DNA of 64,000 nt from Sphaerisporangium sp040685555 (GCF_040685555.1 NZ_JBFBIK010000002.1:1-64000), one strand, 5' to 3'; counted from the stretch's first letter, positions 51,272 to 59,695 are shown. Made by a program: numbers and translations. The notes: a model not told the origin generated them from the sequence alone.

Positions 51272-52063
51272 ATGGCGGAGGAGTACGTCCAGTCGCTGGC
51301 CCGTGGGCTGGCGGTGATCCGGGCCTTCGACGCCGCGACCCCGGAGCTCACGCTCAGCGAGGTCGCCCGCGCCACCGGGCTCACCCGCGCCGCCGCCCGC
51401 AGGTTCCTGCTCACCCTGGTCGAGCTGGGGTACGTCCGCACCGACGGCCGCCTGTTCGCCCTGTCACCCCGGGTGCTGGAGCTGGGCTACTCCTACCTGT
51501 CCAGCCTGTCCCTTCCCGAGGTCGCCCTCCCTCACCTCGAACGGCTGGTCGCCGAGGTCCACGAGTCCGCCTCCGTCTGCGTGCTCGACGTCCCGGACAT
51601 CGTGTACGTCGCGCGGGTGCCCACCACCCGCATCATGCGGGTGACGATCAGCATCGGCACGCGCTTCCCGGCGCACTGCACCTCAATGGGCCGCGTGCTC
51701 CTCGCCTGGCTGCCGCCCGCCGACCTGGAGGCGTACCTCGCCGAGGTCAAGCTGGAGCGGCACACCGCCCGAACGGTCACCTCGCGGGGCGCGCTCAGCG
51801 GCGAGCTTGAGCGGGTGAGGGCCCAGGGCTGGTCCATGGTCGACCAGGAGCTGGAGGAGGGCCTGCGGTCGATCGCCGCACCCATCCGGGGCCGTGGCGG
51901 GCAGGTGGTGGCGGCCGTCAACCTCTCCTCCCACGCGAGCCGCACCAGCACCGAGTCCGCCCGCCGCGACCTGCTGCCGCCGCTGCTGGCCACGGCCGCC
52001 CGCATCGAGGCCGACCTGCACACCACCACCGGCACCCACCGCACAGCCCTGCCCGCCACCTGA
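51272..52063 (+). CDS. IclR family regulator (PcaR/PcaU-like)
   Basis: A 263-residue IclR protein. The winged HTH is LSEVARATGLTRAAARRFLL (about 29-48), starting from SLARGLAVIRAFD. The effector domain has IGTRFPAHCTSMGRVLLAWL and WSMVDQELEEGLRSIAAPI, as in PcaR/PcaU/PobR regulators of aromatic acid use. It is 96 bp after the CoA-transferase operon and on the same strand. AAAGGGG lies 8-14 bp before ATG 51272. It is the likely ligand for the palindromes at 49452-49610. Confidence 0.9.
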   Translation: MAEEYVQSLARGLAVIRAFDAATPELTLSEVARATGLTRAAARRFLLTLVELGYVRTDGRLFALSPRVLELGYSYLSSLSLPEVALPHLERLVAEVHESASVCVLDVPDIVYVARVPTTRIMRVTISIGTRFPAHCTSMGRVLLAWLPPADLEAYLAEVKLERHTARTVTSRGALSGELERVRAQGWSMVDQELEEGLRSIAAPIRGRGGQVVAAVNLSSHASRTSTESARRDLLPPLLATAARIEADLHTTTGTHRTALPAT

Positions 52064-52141
52064 GCCCAGCCCATACGCTGACACCCGGGTACGCGTCCTC
52101 CCCCCACGGCGCCCTGGCCACCGTCTCCGGCGGTTGATCGG

Positions 52142-52157
52142 GTGACAACGTTGTCAC
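52142..52157. promoter_or_regulatory. Palindromic operator before the LacI gene
   Basis: GTGACAACGTTGTCAC is a perfect 16-bp palindrome 21 bp before the LacI-type gene. Its central 14 bp occur again at 63886-63899 in front of the sugar-transporter operon. This points to autoregulation and a shared regulon. Confidence 0.82.
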
Positions 52158-52178
52158 ACCCCGTTGAAATGCGGGATG

Positions 52179-53255
52179 ATGCGGACCGTGGCAGAGACCA
52201 GACGCGGGCGGCCCACGATGAACGACGTCGCCGCCACGGCAGGGGTCGCGCTCAAAACCGTCTCCCGCGTGGTCAACGACGAGCCGGGAGTCAACGCGGC
52301 GACCGCCGCGCGGGTGCGGCAGGCCATCGAGCTTCTCGGCTACCGCCGCAACGACGGCGCCCGCGTCCTTCGCCGGGGGCGCACGGCGAGCATCGGCCTC
52401 ATCATCGAGGACGTCGCCGACCCGTTCTACTCCGGGCTGAGCCGCGCGGTCGAGGACGTCGCGATCCGCAACGGCTCGCTGGTCTTCACCGGCTCATCCG
52501 GGGAGGATCCCGGGCGCGAGCGCGAACTGGTCCTGGCCTTCTGCGCCCGCCGGGTGGACGGGCTGGTCATCGTGCCCGCCGGATCGGACCACGGCTACCT
52601 CGCCCCCGAGCTGAGCGCCGGGATCCGCGCCGTCTTCGCCGACCGCCCCGCCGGTCCCGGGCTGGACGTCGACACCGTGCTGTGCGACAACGCCGGCGGC
52701 GCGCGATCGGGGGTGGCGCACCTCATCGCGCACGGCCACCGGCGCATCGGGTTCCTCGGCGACAGCGCCCGCATCTACACCGCCGGCGAACGCCTGCGCG
52801 GCTACCGTGAGGCCCTGGAGACGGCCGGCCTGCCGTACGACGGGTCGCTGGTCGCCATGGGTGCCCCCGAGCAGCGGCGCATCCACGCGGACATCGAACG
52901 CATGATGGACCAGGCCGACCCGCCCACGGCCCTGTTCACCGGCAACGGCCGCACCACCGTCGCGACCCTGCGGGCCCTGGAAGCCCTCAACGCCCAAGGC
53001 CTGGGCGCCGCATCTCCCGCGCGCATCGCGATCTCTCCCGCGCGCATCGCGATCGTGGGCTTCGACGACTTCGAGCTGGCCGACTTCCTCACCCCGTCCG
53101 TCACCGTGATCGCCCAGGACCCGGCCGGGCTCGGCCGTACGGCCGCCGAGCTGCTCTTCCGCCGCCTCGCCGGCGACGACGGCCCCGCCGAAGGCATCAA
53201 GCTCCCCACCCGCCTCATCCCCCGAGGCTCCGGCGAGCTCCCCCCACACCGCTGA
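52179..53255 (+). CDS. LacI family transcriptional regulator of the sugar transporter (predicted)
   Basis: A 358-residue repressor with the HTH TMNDVAATAGVALKTVSRVV (about 13-32) and a hinge VRQAIELLGYRRNDGARVLR. The sugar-binding domain ends in IAIVGFDDFELADFLTPSVT. A seven-residue segment, SPARIAI, is present twice in a row (about 279-292) because of a 21-bp duplication; it may change ligand response. ATG 52179 with GCGGGA upstream is used. The operator at 52142 links it to the ABC importer at 60712-63818. Confidence 0.88.
   Translation: MRTVAETRRGRPTMNDVAATAGVALKTVSRVVNDEPGVNAATAARVRQAIELLGYRRNDGARVLRRGRTASIGLIIEDVADPFYSGLSRAVEDVAIRNGSLVFTGSSGEDPGRERELVLAFCARRVDGLVIVPAGSDHGYLAPELSAGIRAVFADRPAGPGLDVDTVLCDNAGGARSGVAHLIAHGHRRIGFLGDSARIYTAGERLRGYREALETAGLPYDGSLVAMGAPEQRRIHADIERMMDQADPPTALFTGNGRTTVATLRALEALNAQGLGAASPARIAISPARIAIVGFDDFELADFLTPSVTVIAQDPAGLGRTAAELLFRRLAGDDGPAEGIKLPTRLIPRGSGELPPHR
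53014..53055 (+). repeat. 21-bp tandem duplication in the LacI gene
   Basis: TCTCCCGCGCGCATCGCGATC (53014-53034) is repeated exactly at 53035-53055. The identity of both copies suggests a recent event. It is in frame and adds seven residues just before the strand IVGFDDF. Confidence 0.9.
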
Positions 53256-54557
53256 TCACGCGGCGAGCGAGCTGGTGAGGGTCTCCCGCAGGCGCTCGTA
53301 CTCCTCCACTTCCGCGGGAGAAGCCGTCCCCCGAAGGACGGCTCGTTCCAGCTCGGTGAGCCTTCGCCGCATCTCCTCGGCGTGGTTGGAGTAGGGCGAG
53401 TCCATGCCGAACAGGTCAGTGAGAAGCGCGTCGTCGCCACTGCCGTAGACCACGCGCTCGTACAGATCGTCGTCGACGACGCGAGGAGGCACATGTTCGT
53501 CCACCCCAGGAAGCCGGATCAGACCTCCGGGATCGGCGCTCTGGCAGATGTAAGGGCTGTGCGTGGTCACAATGAATTGGATCGCCGGGAAATGCTCCTT
53601 GAGCCACTCACCGATCTTCTTCTGCCAGCTGACATGCAGGTGGACGTCGATCTCGTCGATGAGGACCACTCCCGGCATCGGGACCACGTACGTGTCGGAG
53701 AGCGTGGTGGTCATTTCGGTGCCGAAAACCTGGTGGAGCTGGCGGGTCAGAACAAGCACCAGTGCTGTGACAGTCCTGTACCCATCGCTCATCTCACGAA
53801 GAGAGATGAGCTCCCCGTCCCTCCTGGCCCACAGTCCCTCACTGTCGACCCGGTCGATCTGGAAACCATCCGGCAGCAGCCCGTCGTTGAGCAGGCCCGT
53901 GACGAAGTTCAGCAGGTCGGCGGCGCCTTCGCGCTGCTCCAGCCGGCGTAGATGCAGGTCGACGAGCCAGCTCACACTCTCAGCCAGGGAAGCGTCCTCG
54001 TGGAACAAACTGGCCAGACGCGACACGGGCCCGGTGCTTACCATGAGGCGCTGCGTGTCGGATGAGCCACCGACCAGGCGACGGAAAGACCCGTACCCGG
54101 CGAAGAACCAACCTTGCGGATTGTCCGCCCACGGACCTCGAAGGGCGGTGGCTCCATAAGCCCGCATAGTCGGCTGGGTCCCGTAGTGCCCTGACTCATC
54201 GATGAGCTCGCGGCTCCAGGTCAGCCCCGCGGACAGCCTGCTACCAGGCGGCCGGCGCCGCGTACGGCCCGTGAGCCTGTCCGTCTCCGCGTCGAAGACC
54301 ATCTGGACCTGGGATGTGCCTTGGGTGGCCTGGTGGGAGATCCAGCCGTCAAAGGCGGGTACGAGGCTCCGGGCCACCGAAGGCCCGGCAAGAGCGAGGG
54401 CGAGGGCGCGCAGCAAAGTGGTCTTGCCGGAGCCGTTGCGCCCCGCGAGAACGGTCCAACCGGCGTGGCTGCCATCTGGCCTGGTCAGCCGCAGATTCGC
54501 CGCGCGCGGACCAGAGAAGCCGCGCACGCCTGCGACTTCGAACTCGGCGATGTGCAC
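53256..54557 (-). CDS. AAA ATPase (AAA_21/OLD-like), possible defence protein
   Basis: A 433-residue ATPase of the SMC/OLD-like group. Walker A is AGRNGSGKTTLLRAL (about 38-52), a signature-like region is LREMSDGYRTVTALVL (about 255), Walker B is GVVLIDEIDVHLHV (about 296-309) and the H-loop is FIVTTHSPYICQSA. ATPases of this type serve in Septu, PARIS and retron defence systems, usually with a second gene; no toprim or HNH gene is adjacent here. GTG 54557 with GGAG upstream is preferred over TTG 54569. It converges with the LacI gene without a gap. Confidence 0.8.
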   Translation of the reverse strand: MHIAEFEVAGVRGFSGPRAANLRLTRPDGSHAGWTVLAGRNGSGKTTLLRALALALAGPSVARSLVPAFDGWISHQATQGTSQVQMVFDAETDRLTGRTRRRPPGSRLSAGLTWSRELIDESGHYGTQPTMRAYGATALRGPWADNPQGWFFAGYGSFRRLVGGSSDTQRLMVSTGPVSRLASLFHEDASLAESVSWLVDLHLRRLEQREGAADLLNFVTGLLNDGLLPDGFQIDRVDSEGLWARRDGELISLREMSDGYRTVTALVLVLTRQLHQVFGTEMTTTLSDTYVVPMPGVVLIDEIDVHLHVSWQKKIGEWLKEHFPAIQFIVTTHSPYICQSADPGGLIRLPGVDEHVPPRVVDDDLYERVVYGSGDDALLTDLFGMDSPYSNHAEEMRRRLTELERAVLRGTASPAEVEEYERLRETLTSSLAA

Positions 54558-54807
54558 CGTCGACTCCAACCCGTGATCGCTGCCTTCCTGCCTGCTGCAA
54601 CGATAAGACGTAGAAGGTCACCACAGCACCCGGCCACCTGGCACGACCGGCCGGTACTTGGCGCGGCCGGCCGGTACGTGCTCACGGCCTTCGTCTGTAG
54701 AAGACGGTCGCCGGCACCCCCGGCATTCTTCGGCAGATGAGGGTGCCGCCTCGCCGTCCTCCCAGATTCCGGCTACTCCGAGATCTTCAGCCCGTCACTC
54801 AGGCTGG

Positions 54808-55002
54808 TCATTCCATCGCCTTCTTCACTCCGCCGAGGAAAGTGCGCCACCCATCGGAAGTGACGATAACCGAGGGACCGCCCGGGTCTTTGCTGTCCCG
54901 CACCCCCACCACCCCAGGAAGGTTCGTCGCCACTTCGACGCAAGCTGCCCCGTTCGATCCGGACCGGCTTGACTTACGCCATTTGGCGTCGCTCAGGTCC
55001 AC
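54808..55002 (-). CDS. DUF397 domain protein
   Basis: A 64-residue DUF397 protein: WRKSSRSGSNGAACVEVA (about 8-25) and VRDSKDPGGPSVIVTSDGWR (about 33-52). These small proteins are typical partners of DUF5753-type XRE regulators in Streptomyces and relatives (WhiJ/AbaA-like loci) and may antagonise them. GTG 55002 overlaps the end of the regulator gene by 10 bp, so they are coupled. Confidence 0.92.
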   Translation of the reverse strand: MDLSDAKWRKSSRSGSNGAACVEVATNLPGVVGVRDSKDPGGPSVIVTSDGWRTFLGGVKKAME

Positions 55003-55820
55003 TTCGCCCTCGCTTCCTCGATGATCCCTTTAGACACACGCTGCGGATGAGCATCGGCGCGAATCGCGTCATAGCGACCCATAATCGGCTTAACGACTTC
55101 TGGATTATCCGTCACTTCGCCCTGCCCTGACGAGTCCACCCAGACGATAGTCCGGTAACCGGGCAGTTCGGCTGCTCCAAACGCGCCCAGCAGCCCGCAG
55201 GTCGACTCCGCTGCGAAGGGTACGACCTGGACGGTCACCCTGGGATCTTGTGCGACCTCCAGAAGGTACTCCAGTTGTTGCCGCATGACCGCCGAGCCAC
55301 CGATTGACCGGTAGAGGACTCCCTCGTCGATGACGACGGAAACCATAGGAGGGCTGTCTCGGTTAAGCACTGCTTTTCGCTGCATACGGGTTACGAGACG
55401 CTGTTCCACCAGGTCCGCTGCGACTCCTGGCTCTCCTGACAGGACGTGCCGAGCATACGGCTCGATCTGGAACAGGCCGGGAAGCACGAGGGGATCCCAG
55501 CTGCGAATCGCCGTGGCCTCCTGTTCGGCGTCCAGGTACTCGCGGAACCAGCGGGGAGCCGACTCCTTCCATCGATCGACCATCAACCAGAGGCTCGTCA
55601 TCGTTTTGTCGAGGCCGAGAACCTGGTCACAGCGTTCCGCGAAAATCCTCTCGGGTTTGCGCTCACCCCGTTCGACCATGCCGACCATGCTGGTGGAAAA
55701 CAAAATCCTTTTGCCCAACTGGTTCTGTGTCAGCCTGGCGGCCAGACGATGCCTACGCACCTCGAAGCCGAAGAGCGCCAGCGGGGAAGCCTCTGGATTC
55801 AACTCCACTGGCTGCGGCAT
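54993..55820 (-). CDS. XRE family regulator with DUF5753 domain (WhiJ-like)
   Basis: A 275-residue protein. The N-terminal HTH is RRHRLAARLTQNQLGKRILF with SMVGMVERGERKP (about 20-55). The rest is a DUF5753 domain (LVLPGLFQIEPYARHVLSG, VVIDEGVLYR and VTVQVVPFAAES). With DUF397 and an HATPase protein it forms the developmental regulatory trio well known in streptomycetes. ATG 55820 with GGGGAGGATCC before it is the start; the open frame upstream is not protein-like. The ATPase gene at 56048 is divergent. Confidence 0.92.
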   Translation of the reverse strand: MPQPVELNPEASPLALFGFEVRRHRLAARLTQNQLGKRILFSTSMVGMVERGERKPERIFAERCDQVLGLDKTMTSLWLMVDRWKESAPRWFREYLDAEQEATAIRSWDPLVLPGLFQIEPYARHVLSGEPGVAADLVEQRLVTRMQRKAVLNRDSPPMVSVVIDEGVLYRSIGGSAVMRQQLEYLLEVAQDPRVTVQVVPFAAESTCGLLGAFGAAELPGYRTIVWVDSSGQGEVTDNPEVVKPIMGRYDAIRADAHPQRVSKGIIEEARAKWT

Positions 55821-56047
55821 GGATCCTCCCCTGAACAGGATTAACCCCGGGTAGCTCGCGGTAGCCATCAGCATCACACTCGAAGAGTGCTAGCGATGAG
55901 TTACCAGATGACTTCACACAGTAGCGCAGGCTGGCCAAGCTGGAGAGGCGAAAACTCCTTCTGGCACGCAGGCTCCGGTGGACCGGATGACACTCCCCCA
56001 GCAGTTCGGGCTCTCTTCGTGTCACTCCGCACCGCGAAAGAGGTGAG

Positions 56048-56440
56048 GTGGAAATGACGGTGGACAAGCTGTCGGGGTCCCTGGAATTGGTCGGGACGGG
56101 CGCTTCCGTGGCGGTGGCGCGAGCGTTCGTACGGGGGACGTTGGGCTTGGGGCACCCGGCGCTGGACGATGTGACGCTTCTGGTTTCGGAGTTGACGACA
56201 AACGCCGTGCTGCACTCGGATTCGCGGGACGGCGGGCCGGTGAGCATCACGCTGCTGGAATGCGATCAGGCCATCCGGCTGACGGTGAGGGATGCCGGTT
56301 CGGACTCCCGGCCCCGCGTCTCCGGTGACCTCTGCGGCGAGGGCGGTCGCGGCCTGTTCCTCGTCGAGGAGATCTCTCAGCGCTGGGGGGTCGACGAGGA
56401 TGAGACCGGGCGGGTCGTCTGGTGCGAAGTCAAAGTGTGA
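56048..56440 (+). CDS. ATP-binding protein (anti-sigma HATPase type)
   Basis: A 130-residue stand-alone HATPase_c_2 domain similar to SpoIIAB/RsbW: LLVSELTTNAVLHSDSRDGG (N-box, about 44-63), VRDAGSDSRPR (G1) and GEGGRGLFLVEEISQRWGVD (G2, about 97-116). Such proteins occur with XRE/DUF397 pairs and may phosphorylate or bind STAS proteins. GTG 56048 or ATG 56054 can be the start; GAGGTG lies just before both. The gene faces the XRE gene across about 230 bp. Confidence 0.87.
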   Translation: MEMTVDKLSGSLELVGTGASVAVARAFVRGTLGLGHPALDDVTLLVSELTTNAVLHSDSRDGGPVSITLLECDQAIRLTVRDAGSDSRPRVSGDLCGEGGRGLFLVEEISQRWGVDEDETGRVVWCEVKV

Positions 56441-56530
56441 TCACCTGCGAACCGATGGGTCGGGAGCGGAACAGAACGATCACGGTGTCAGGCGTTCGCG
56501 GCCGAGTTGCTCGTTCCGTAACCTTCGCGG

Positions 56531-57049
56531 GTGGAACGGATTCTTGTGGCGGGCATCAGCGGGGCGGGGAAGACCACCATGGCGCGGGCCTTGTCGGCAC
56601 GGCTTCGGCTGCCGTTCTACGAGATGGACTCCCTTCACTTCACCGGTCCCGACTGGGCGACAAATCCCGACTTTCACCAGCAGATCGCGAAGATCGCTTC
56701 CACCCCCGGCTGGGTCTTCGACTCCTTCGGCTATCCCGAGGTCCGCGATCTGCTGTGGACGCGCGCCGACACCGTGGTCTGGCTCGACTACTCGCGAGCC
56801 GTGATCATGCCCCGCATCCTGCGCCGGTCGTTGCGCCGGACCCTGCGCCGCGAGCGGATCTTCGGCGGCAACGTGGAAACCTGGTCCGGCTGGCTCAGCC
56901 GTGAACACCCCGCGAGGTGGGCGTGGTCCCAGCACGCCGCCAGGCGCACGGCGATCGGACAGCGCACCGGCGATCCCCGCTTCCAGCACGTCCAGGTCAT
57001 ACGGTTCACATCGCCCCGCAGTGCGGCCGAGTGGCTGCGAGCCACCTGA
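56531..57049 (+). CDS. P-loop kinase-like ATPase (FlaR/adenylate kinase-like)
   Basis: A 172-residue P-loop protein with the Walker A VAGISGAGKTTMARAL (about 6-21) and the helix RLPFYEMDSLHFTGPDW (about 26-42), common in small topology-modulating FlaR-like kinases. WVFDSFGYPEVRDLLWTRAD and VVWLDYSRAVIMPRILRRSL follow. It may phosphorylate a small molecule; the substrate is unknown. GTG 56531 is the family start. A gap of 90 bp separates it from the ATPase gene upstream. Confidence 0.82.
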   Translation: MERILVAGISGAGKTTMARALSARLRLPFYEMDSLHFTGPDWATNPDFHQQIAKIASTPGWVFDSFGYPEVRDLLWTRADTVVWLDYSRAVIMPRILRRSLRRTLRRERIFGGNVETWSGWLSREHPARWAWSQHAARRTAIGQRTGDPRFQHVQVIRFTSPRSAAEWLRAT

Positions 57050-57155
57050 GCCACGCGAACGGCAGATCTCCGGGTGGCAGAGCTGGAGGCGCACTTCGAC
57101 CACGAGGAGCGGTAGCTCGTCTCCGCGCTGAACGCCCTTTAGCGGCGCCGCCGAC

Positions 57156-57186
57156 TTGACCTGAACCTTGGTTGAGGTTCAAGACT
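57156..57186 (+). promoter_or_regulatory. MerR/SoxR-type promoter
   Basis: TTGACC (57156-57161) and AAGACT (57181-57186) are separated by 19 bp, the long spacing of MerR-activated promoters. The spacer and -35 carry an 18-bp near-palindrome CCTGAACCTTGGTTGAGG (57160-57177), one mismatch from symmetric and close to the SoxR box. It lies 40 bp before the oxidoreductase ATG. Confidence 0.7.
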
Positions 57187-57226
57187 GCTCTCCACGGGAC
57201 ATCGTCGTACCAGGAGAGTGGCAGTC

Positions 57227-58198
57227 ATGCGGGTAGCACAGGTGAAGCGTTTTGGAGGGCCCGAGGTTCTGGAGACGACCGAGGTGCCCGACCCGGTCGC
57301 CGGGCCGGGAGAAGTCGTGATCGACGTATCGGTCGCCGACACGCTGTTCGTCGAGACGCAGATCCGCACGGGCTGGGGCCGGCAGTTCTTCTCGGCCGAG
57401 CCGCCGTACGTGCCGGGCGGCGGCGTCGGCGGGCAGGTGCTGGCCGTGGGCGAGGGGGTCGACCGGGGCTGGCTCGGTCGCAGCGTCGTGGCCAAAACGG
57501 GCGGCGGCGGGGGCTACGCCGAGCAGGCCGTGGTGCCGATGGAGGCGCTGATCCCGCTGCCCGAGGGGCTCGGCCTGGCAGAGGCGGCCGCGCTGCTCGC
57601 CGACGGGGTGACAGGACTCGGCGTGTTCGGCGCGGCCGAGGTCAAGCCCGGCGAGTGGGTACTGGTCACGGCGGCGGCGGGCGGCATGGGGATCCTGCTC
57701 GTACAGCTCGCGCGCGCGGCCGGCGCGCGGGTCGCCGCCGCCGCCCGCGGGGAGCGGAAGCTCGACTTCGCCCGTGAGCTGGGCGCCGAGATCGCGGTCG
57801 ACTACACCGAACCGGGCTGGGCCGAGCGGGTCCGGGACGCGACCGGCGGCGCGGGGCCCGACGTGGTGTTCGACGGCGCGGGCGGGGAGGCCGGGCTGGC
57901 CGCGTTCGAGATCACCGCGAGCGGGGGCCGGTTCTCCGCGCACGGCGCACCCAGCGGCGGCTTCAGCCCGATCGACCCCGAGGCCGCACGGGGGCGCGGC
58001 ATCACCCTGCGGGGCATCCAGGACGTGCGGTTCACCTCCGCCGAGCAGAAGGGGCTGGCCGAGCGGGCGCTGGCGGAGGCGGCGGCGGGCCGGATCAAGC
58101 CGGTCATCGGCAAGACTTTCCCCCTGGACCGGGCCTCGGACGCGCACGCCGCGATCGAGGCCCGCGAGGTCATCGGAAAGACCCTCCTGCTGGTGTGA
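57227..58198 (+). CDS. Zinc-binding-type alcohol dehydrogenase / quinone oxidoreductase
   Basis: A 323-residue medium-chain dehydrogenase of the NADPH:quinone oxidoreductase group. It has MRVAQVKRFGGPEVLETTEV at the start, VPGGGVGGQVLAVGEGVDRG (about 64-83) and the NADP loop TAAAGGMGILLVQLARAAGA (about 149-168). No structural zinc Cys are seen. GGAGAG lies 10-15 bp before ATG 57227. Its promoter has a MerR/SoxR-like box, which suggests induction by redox-active compounds; the regulator is not in the window. Confidence 0.9.
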   Translation: MRVAQVKRFGGPEVLETTEVPDPVAGPGEVVIDVSVADTLFVETQIRTGWGRQFFSAEPPYVPGGGVGGQVLAVGEGVDRGWLGRSVVAKTGGGGGYAEQAVVPMEALIPLPEGLGLAEAAALLADGVTGLGVFGAAEVKPGEWVLVTAAAGGMGILLVQLARAAGARVAAAARGERKLDFARELGAEIAVDYTEPGWAERVRDATGGAGPDVVFDGAGGEAGLAAFEITASGGRFSAHGAPSGGFSPIDPEAARGRGITLRGIQDVRFTSAEQKGLAERALAEAAAGRIKPVIGKTFPLDRASDAHAAIEAREVIGKTLLLV

Positions 58199-58227
58199 CC
58201 CCACCCGGCCCGGGCCCCACCACTGCT

Positions 58228-59595
58228 CTACGGGCCGGGAGCCACCCCCGTCTGGAGGGAATCCGGCTGCGCGCGGGGCGGCGCCGGATGGATGGGGTGG
58301 CGTTCCGGGCGCAGGTGCCGTACGAGGGCGAGAGCGCCAAGGAGGCCGCCCGCTCCGGTCAGCGCGATGGCGAGGTGCGCGGGGACCATCTCGGCGAGCA
58401 GGCCGGCCAGCGCCGCGCCCATCCCCTGGGTCGTCATCTGTCCCGAGGTCAGCAGGCCGAACGCCTGGCCACGTTCGTCCTCGGGGACCGCGTCGACGAA
58501 CCTGCGCTGAAGGCCCAGGTTGTAGGCGAGGCAGAGCCCCGTGAGCACGGCGAGCGCCAGGCACCAGGCCAGGCCGGGCCGGGCGGCGAACCCGATCATC
58601 GGCGCCCCGGCCGCCAGGGCGAGCGGGAAGGACATGCGCTCGCGCAGCGCGGGGGCGGCGAACCTGCCGACGACGAAGTCCCCGGCCGCCATCCCCGCCG
58701 CGAACGCCGCGAGAACCAGGCCGGCCTGCGACGGCTCCCCGCGCTCGCTGAGGTAGGGCACCACGACGGCCTCGGCGCCGGCCACGAACATCATGGGAAC
58801 CCACGCCGCGAGCAGCAGCCCGCGGACGCGTCGGTCGGCGAGCAGCAGCCCGCGGACGCGTCGGTCGGCGAGCAGCAGCCGGTTGACCCGCAGCGTCGCC
58901 CGTACGGGGTTCCTCGCCCGCACGGCTTCCCGTGCCGGCGCCTGGTCACGCGGCGCCTGCGCTCCTGGCGGGGTCGCGTCGCGTACCAGGGACGCTCGCG
59001 CGGGGCGGTCGGGCAGTCCGAGCCTGAGGACGAGCGCGCCGACGGCCGACAGGGCCGCGGTGATCAGCAGCGCTCCCCCCGGCCCGGCGACCGTGAGGAC
59101 GGCGCCGCCCACCGCGAGGCCGCCGATCTGCGCCCCCGCCGAGGTGACCGTCAGGACGGACCTGCCGAGTACGAACGCGTCGCCCGGCAGCAGTTCGGGA
59201 AGCGTCGCGGTCCGCGCGGCCCCGAAGACCGGGCTCAGCGCCCCGGTGACCACGACGAGAAGCAGCATGGCCCAGACAGGCAGCCCCGCGAACCCCAGGG
59301 CCACGCAGACGGCGACGCGGACGAGCTCGCCCACGATCATCAACCGCCGGGGACGCACGCGGTCGGCGAGCGAGAGCAGGAACGTTCCGCCGATGACATA
59401 AGGCAGGAAACCGCTCATGTAGGCGAGCGCGGACAGCCCCGCCGAGCCGGTGCGCCCGTACACGAGCACGGAGAACGCGAGCATCTTGACCGTGTCGCCC
59501 GCCACCAGCAGTGTGAAGCTGCCGAAGAGCACGCGGAACTCTTGCACCGCGAACACCTCACCGAACGTCGCCTGACGCGCAGATCCCTCACTCAC
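58228..59595 (-). CDS. MFS transporter with a duplicated loop segment
   Basis: A 455-residue MFS efflux-type carrier with about 12 helices, beginning EVFAVQEFRVLFGSFTLLVA and with FGAARTATLPELLPGD (about 126-141) as in MefA-like macrolide exporters. In the central loop the segment LLLADRRVRG is present twice in a row because of a 30-bp duplication. GTG 59595 is used with GGAGGTGG upstream; GTG 59604 is also possible. It is divergent from an ArsR-type regulator gene that probably controls it. Confidence 0.85.
   Translation of the reverse strand: MSEGSARQATFGEVFAVQEFRVLFGSFTLLVAGDTVKMLAFSVLVYGRTGSAGLSALAYMSGFLPYVIGGTFLLSLADRVRPRRLMIVGELVRVAVCVALGFAGLPVWAMLLLVVVTGALSPVFGAARTATLPELLPGDAFVLGRSVLTVTSAGAQIGGLAVGGAVLTVAGPGGALLITAALSAVGALVLRLGLPDRPARASLVRDATPPGAQAPRDQAPAREAVRARNPVRATLRVNRLLLADRRVRGLLLADRRVRGLLLAAWVPMMFVAGAEAVVVPYLSERGEPSQAGLVLAAFAAGMAAGDFVVGRFAAPALRERMSFPLALAAGAPMIGFAARPGLAWCLALAVLTGLCLAYNLGLQRRFVDAVPEDERGQAFGLLTSGQMTTQGMGAALAGLLAEMVPAHLAIALTGAGGLLGALALVRHLRPERHPIHPAPPRAQPDSLQTGVAPGP
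58808..58880 (-). repeat. 30-bp tandem repeat in the MFS gene
   Basis: Two exact 30-bp copies (58808-58837 and 58838-58867) and a 13-bp partial third copy (58868-58880) encode LLLADRRVRG on the minus strand. The 10-residue unit keeps the frame. It lies just before a membrane helix. Confidence 0.9.
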
Positions 59596-59652
59596 ACCGG
59601 CCACCTCCTCTTCGGGGACGATGCTGGGCCAGCGGCCGGGAGCTTGGCTAAG

Positions 59653-59663
59653 ATTTCGGAAAT
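59653..59663. promoter_or_regulatory. Palindrome between MFS and ArsR-type genes
   Basis: ATTTC-G-GAAAT is a perfect 11-bp palindrome in the short (100 bp) gap between the divergent genes. It is A/T-rich compared with the surroundings and may be the operator of the ArsR-type regulator. Confidence 0.45.
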
Positions 59664-59695
59664 AGGCGAAAGGTTAGTCGCATGGGCGGGAACCC

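Noticed and set aside
53256..54569. Septu or PARIS defence system
   Set aside because: There is no HNH (PtuB) or toprim (AriB) gene next to the ATPase, so a named system cannot be claimed.
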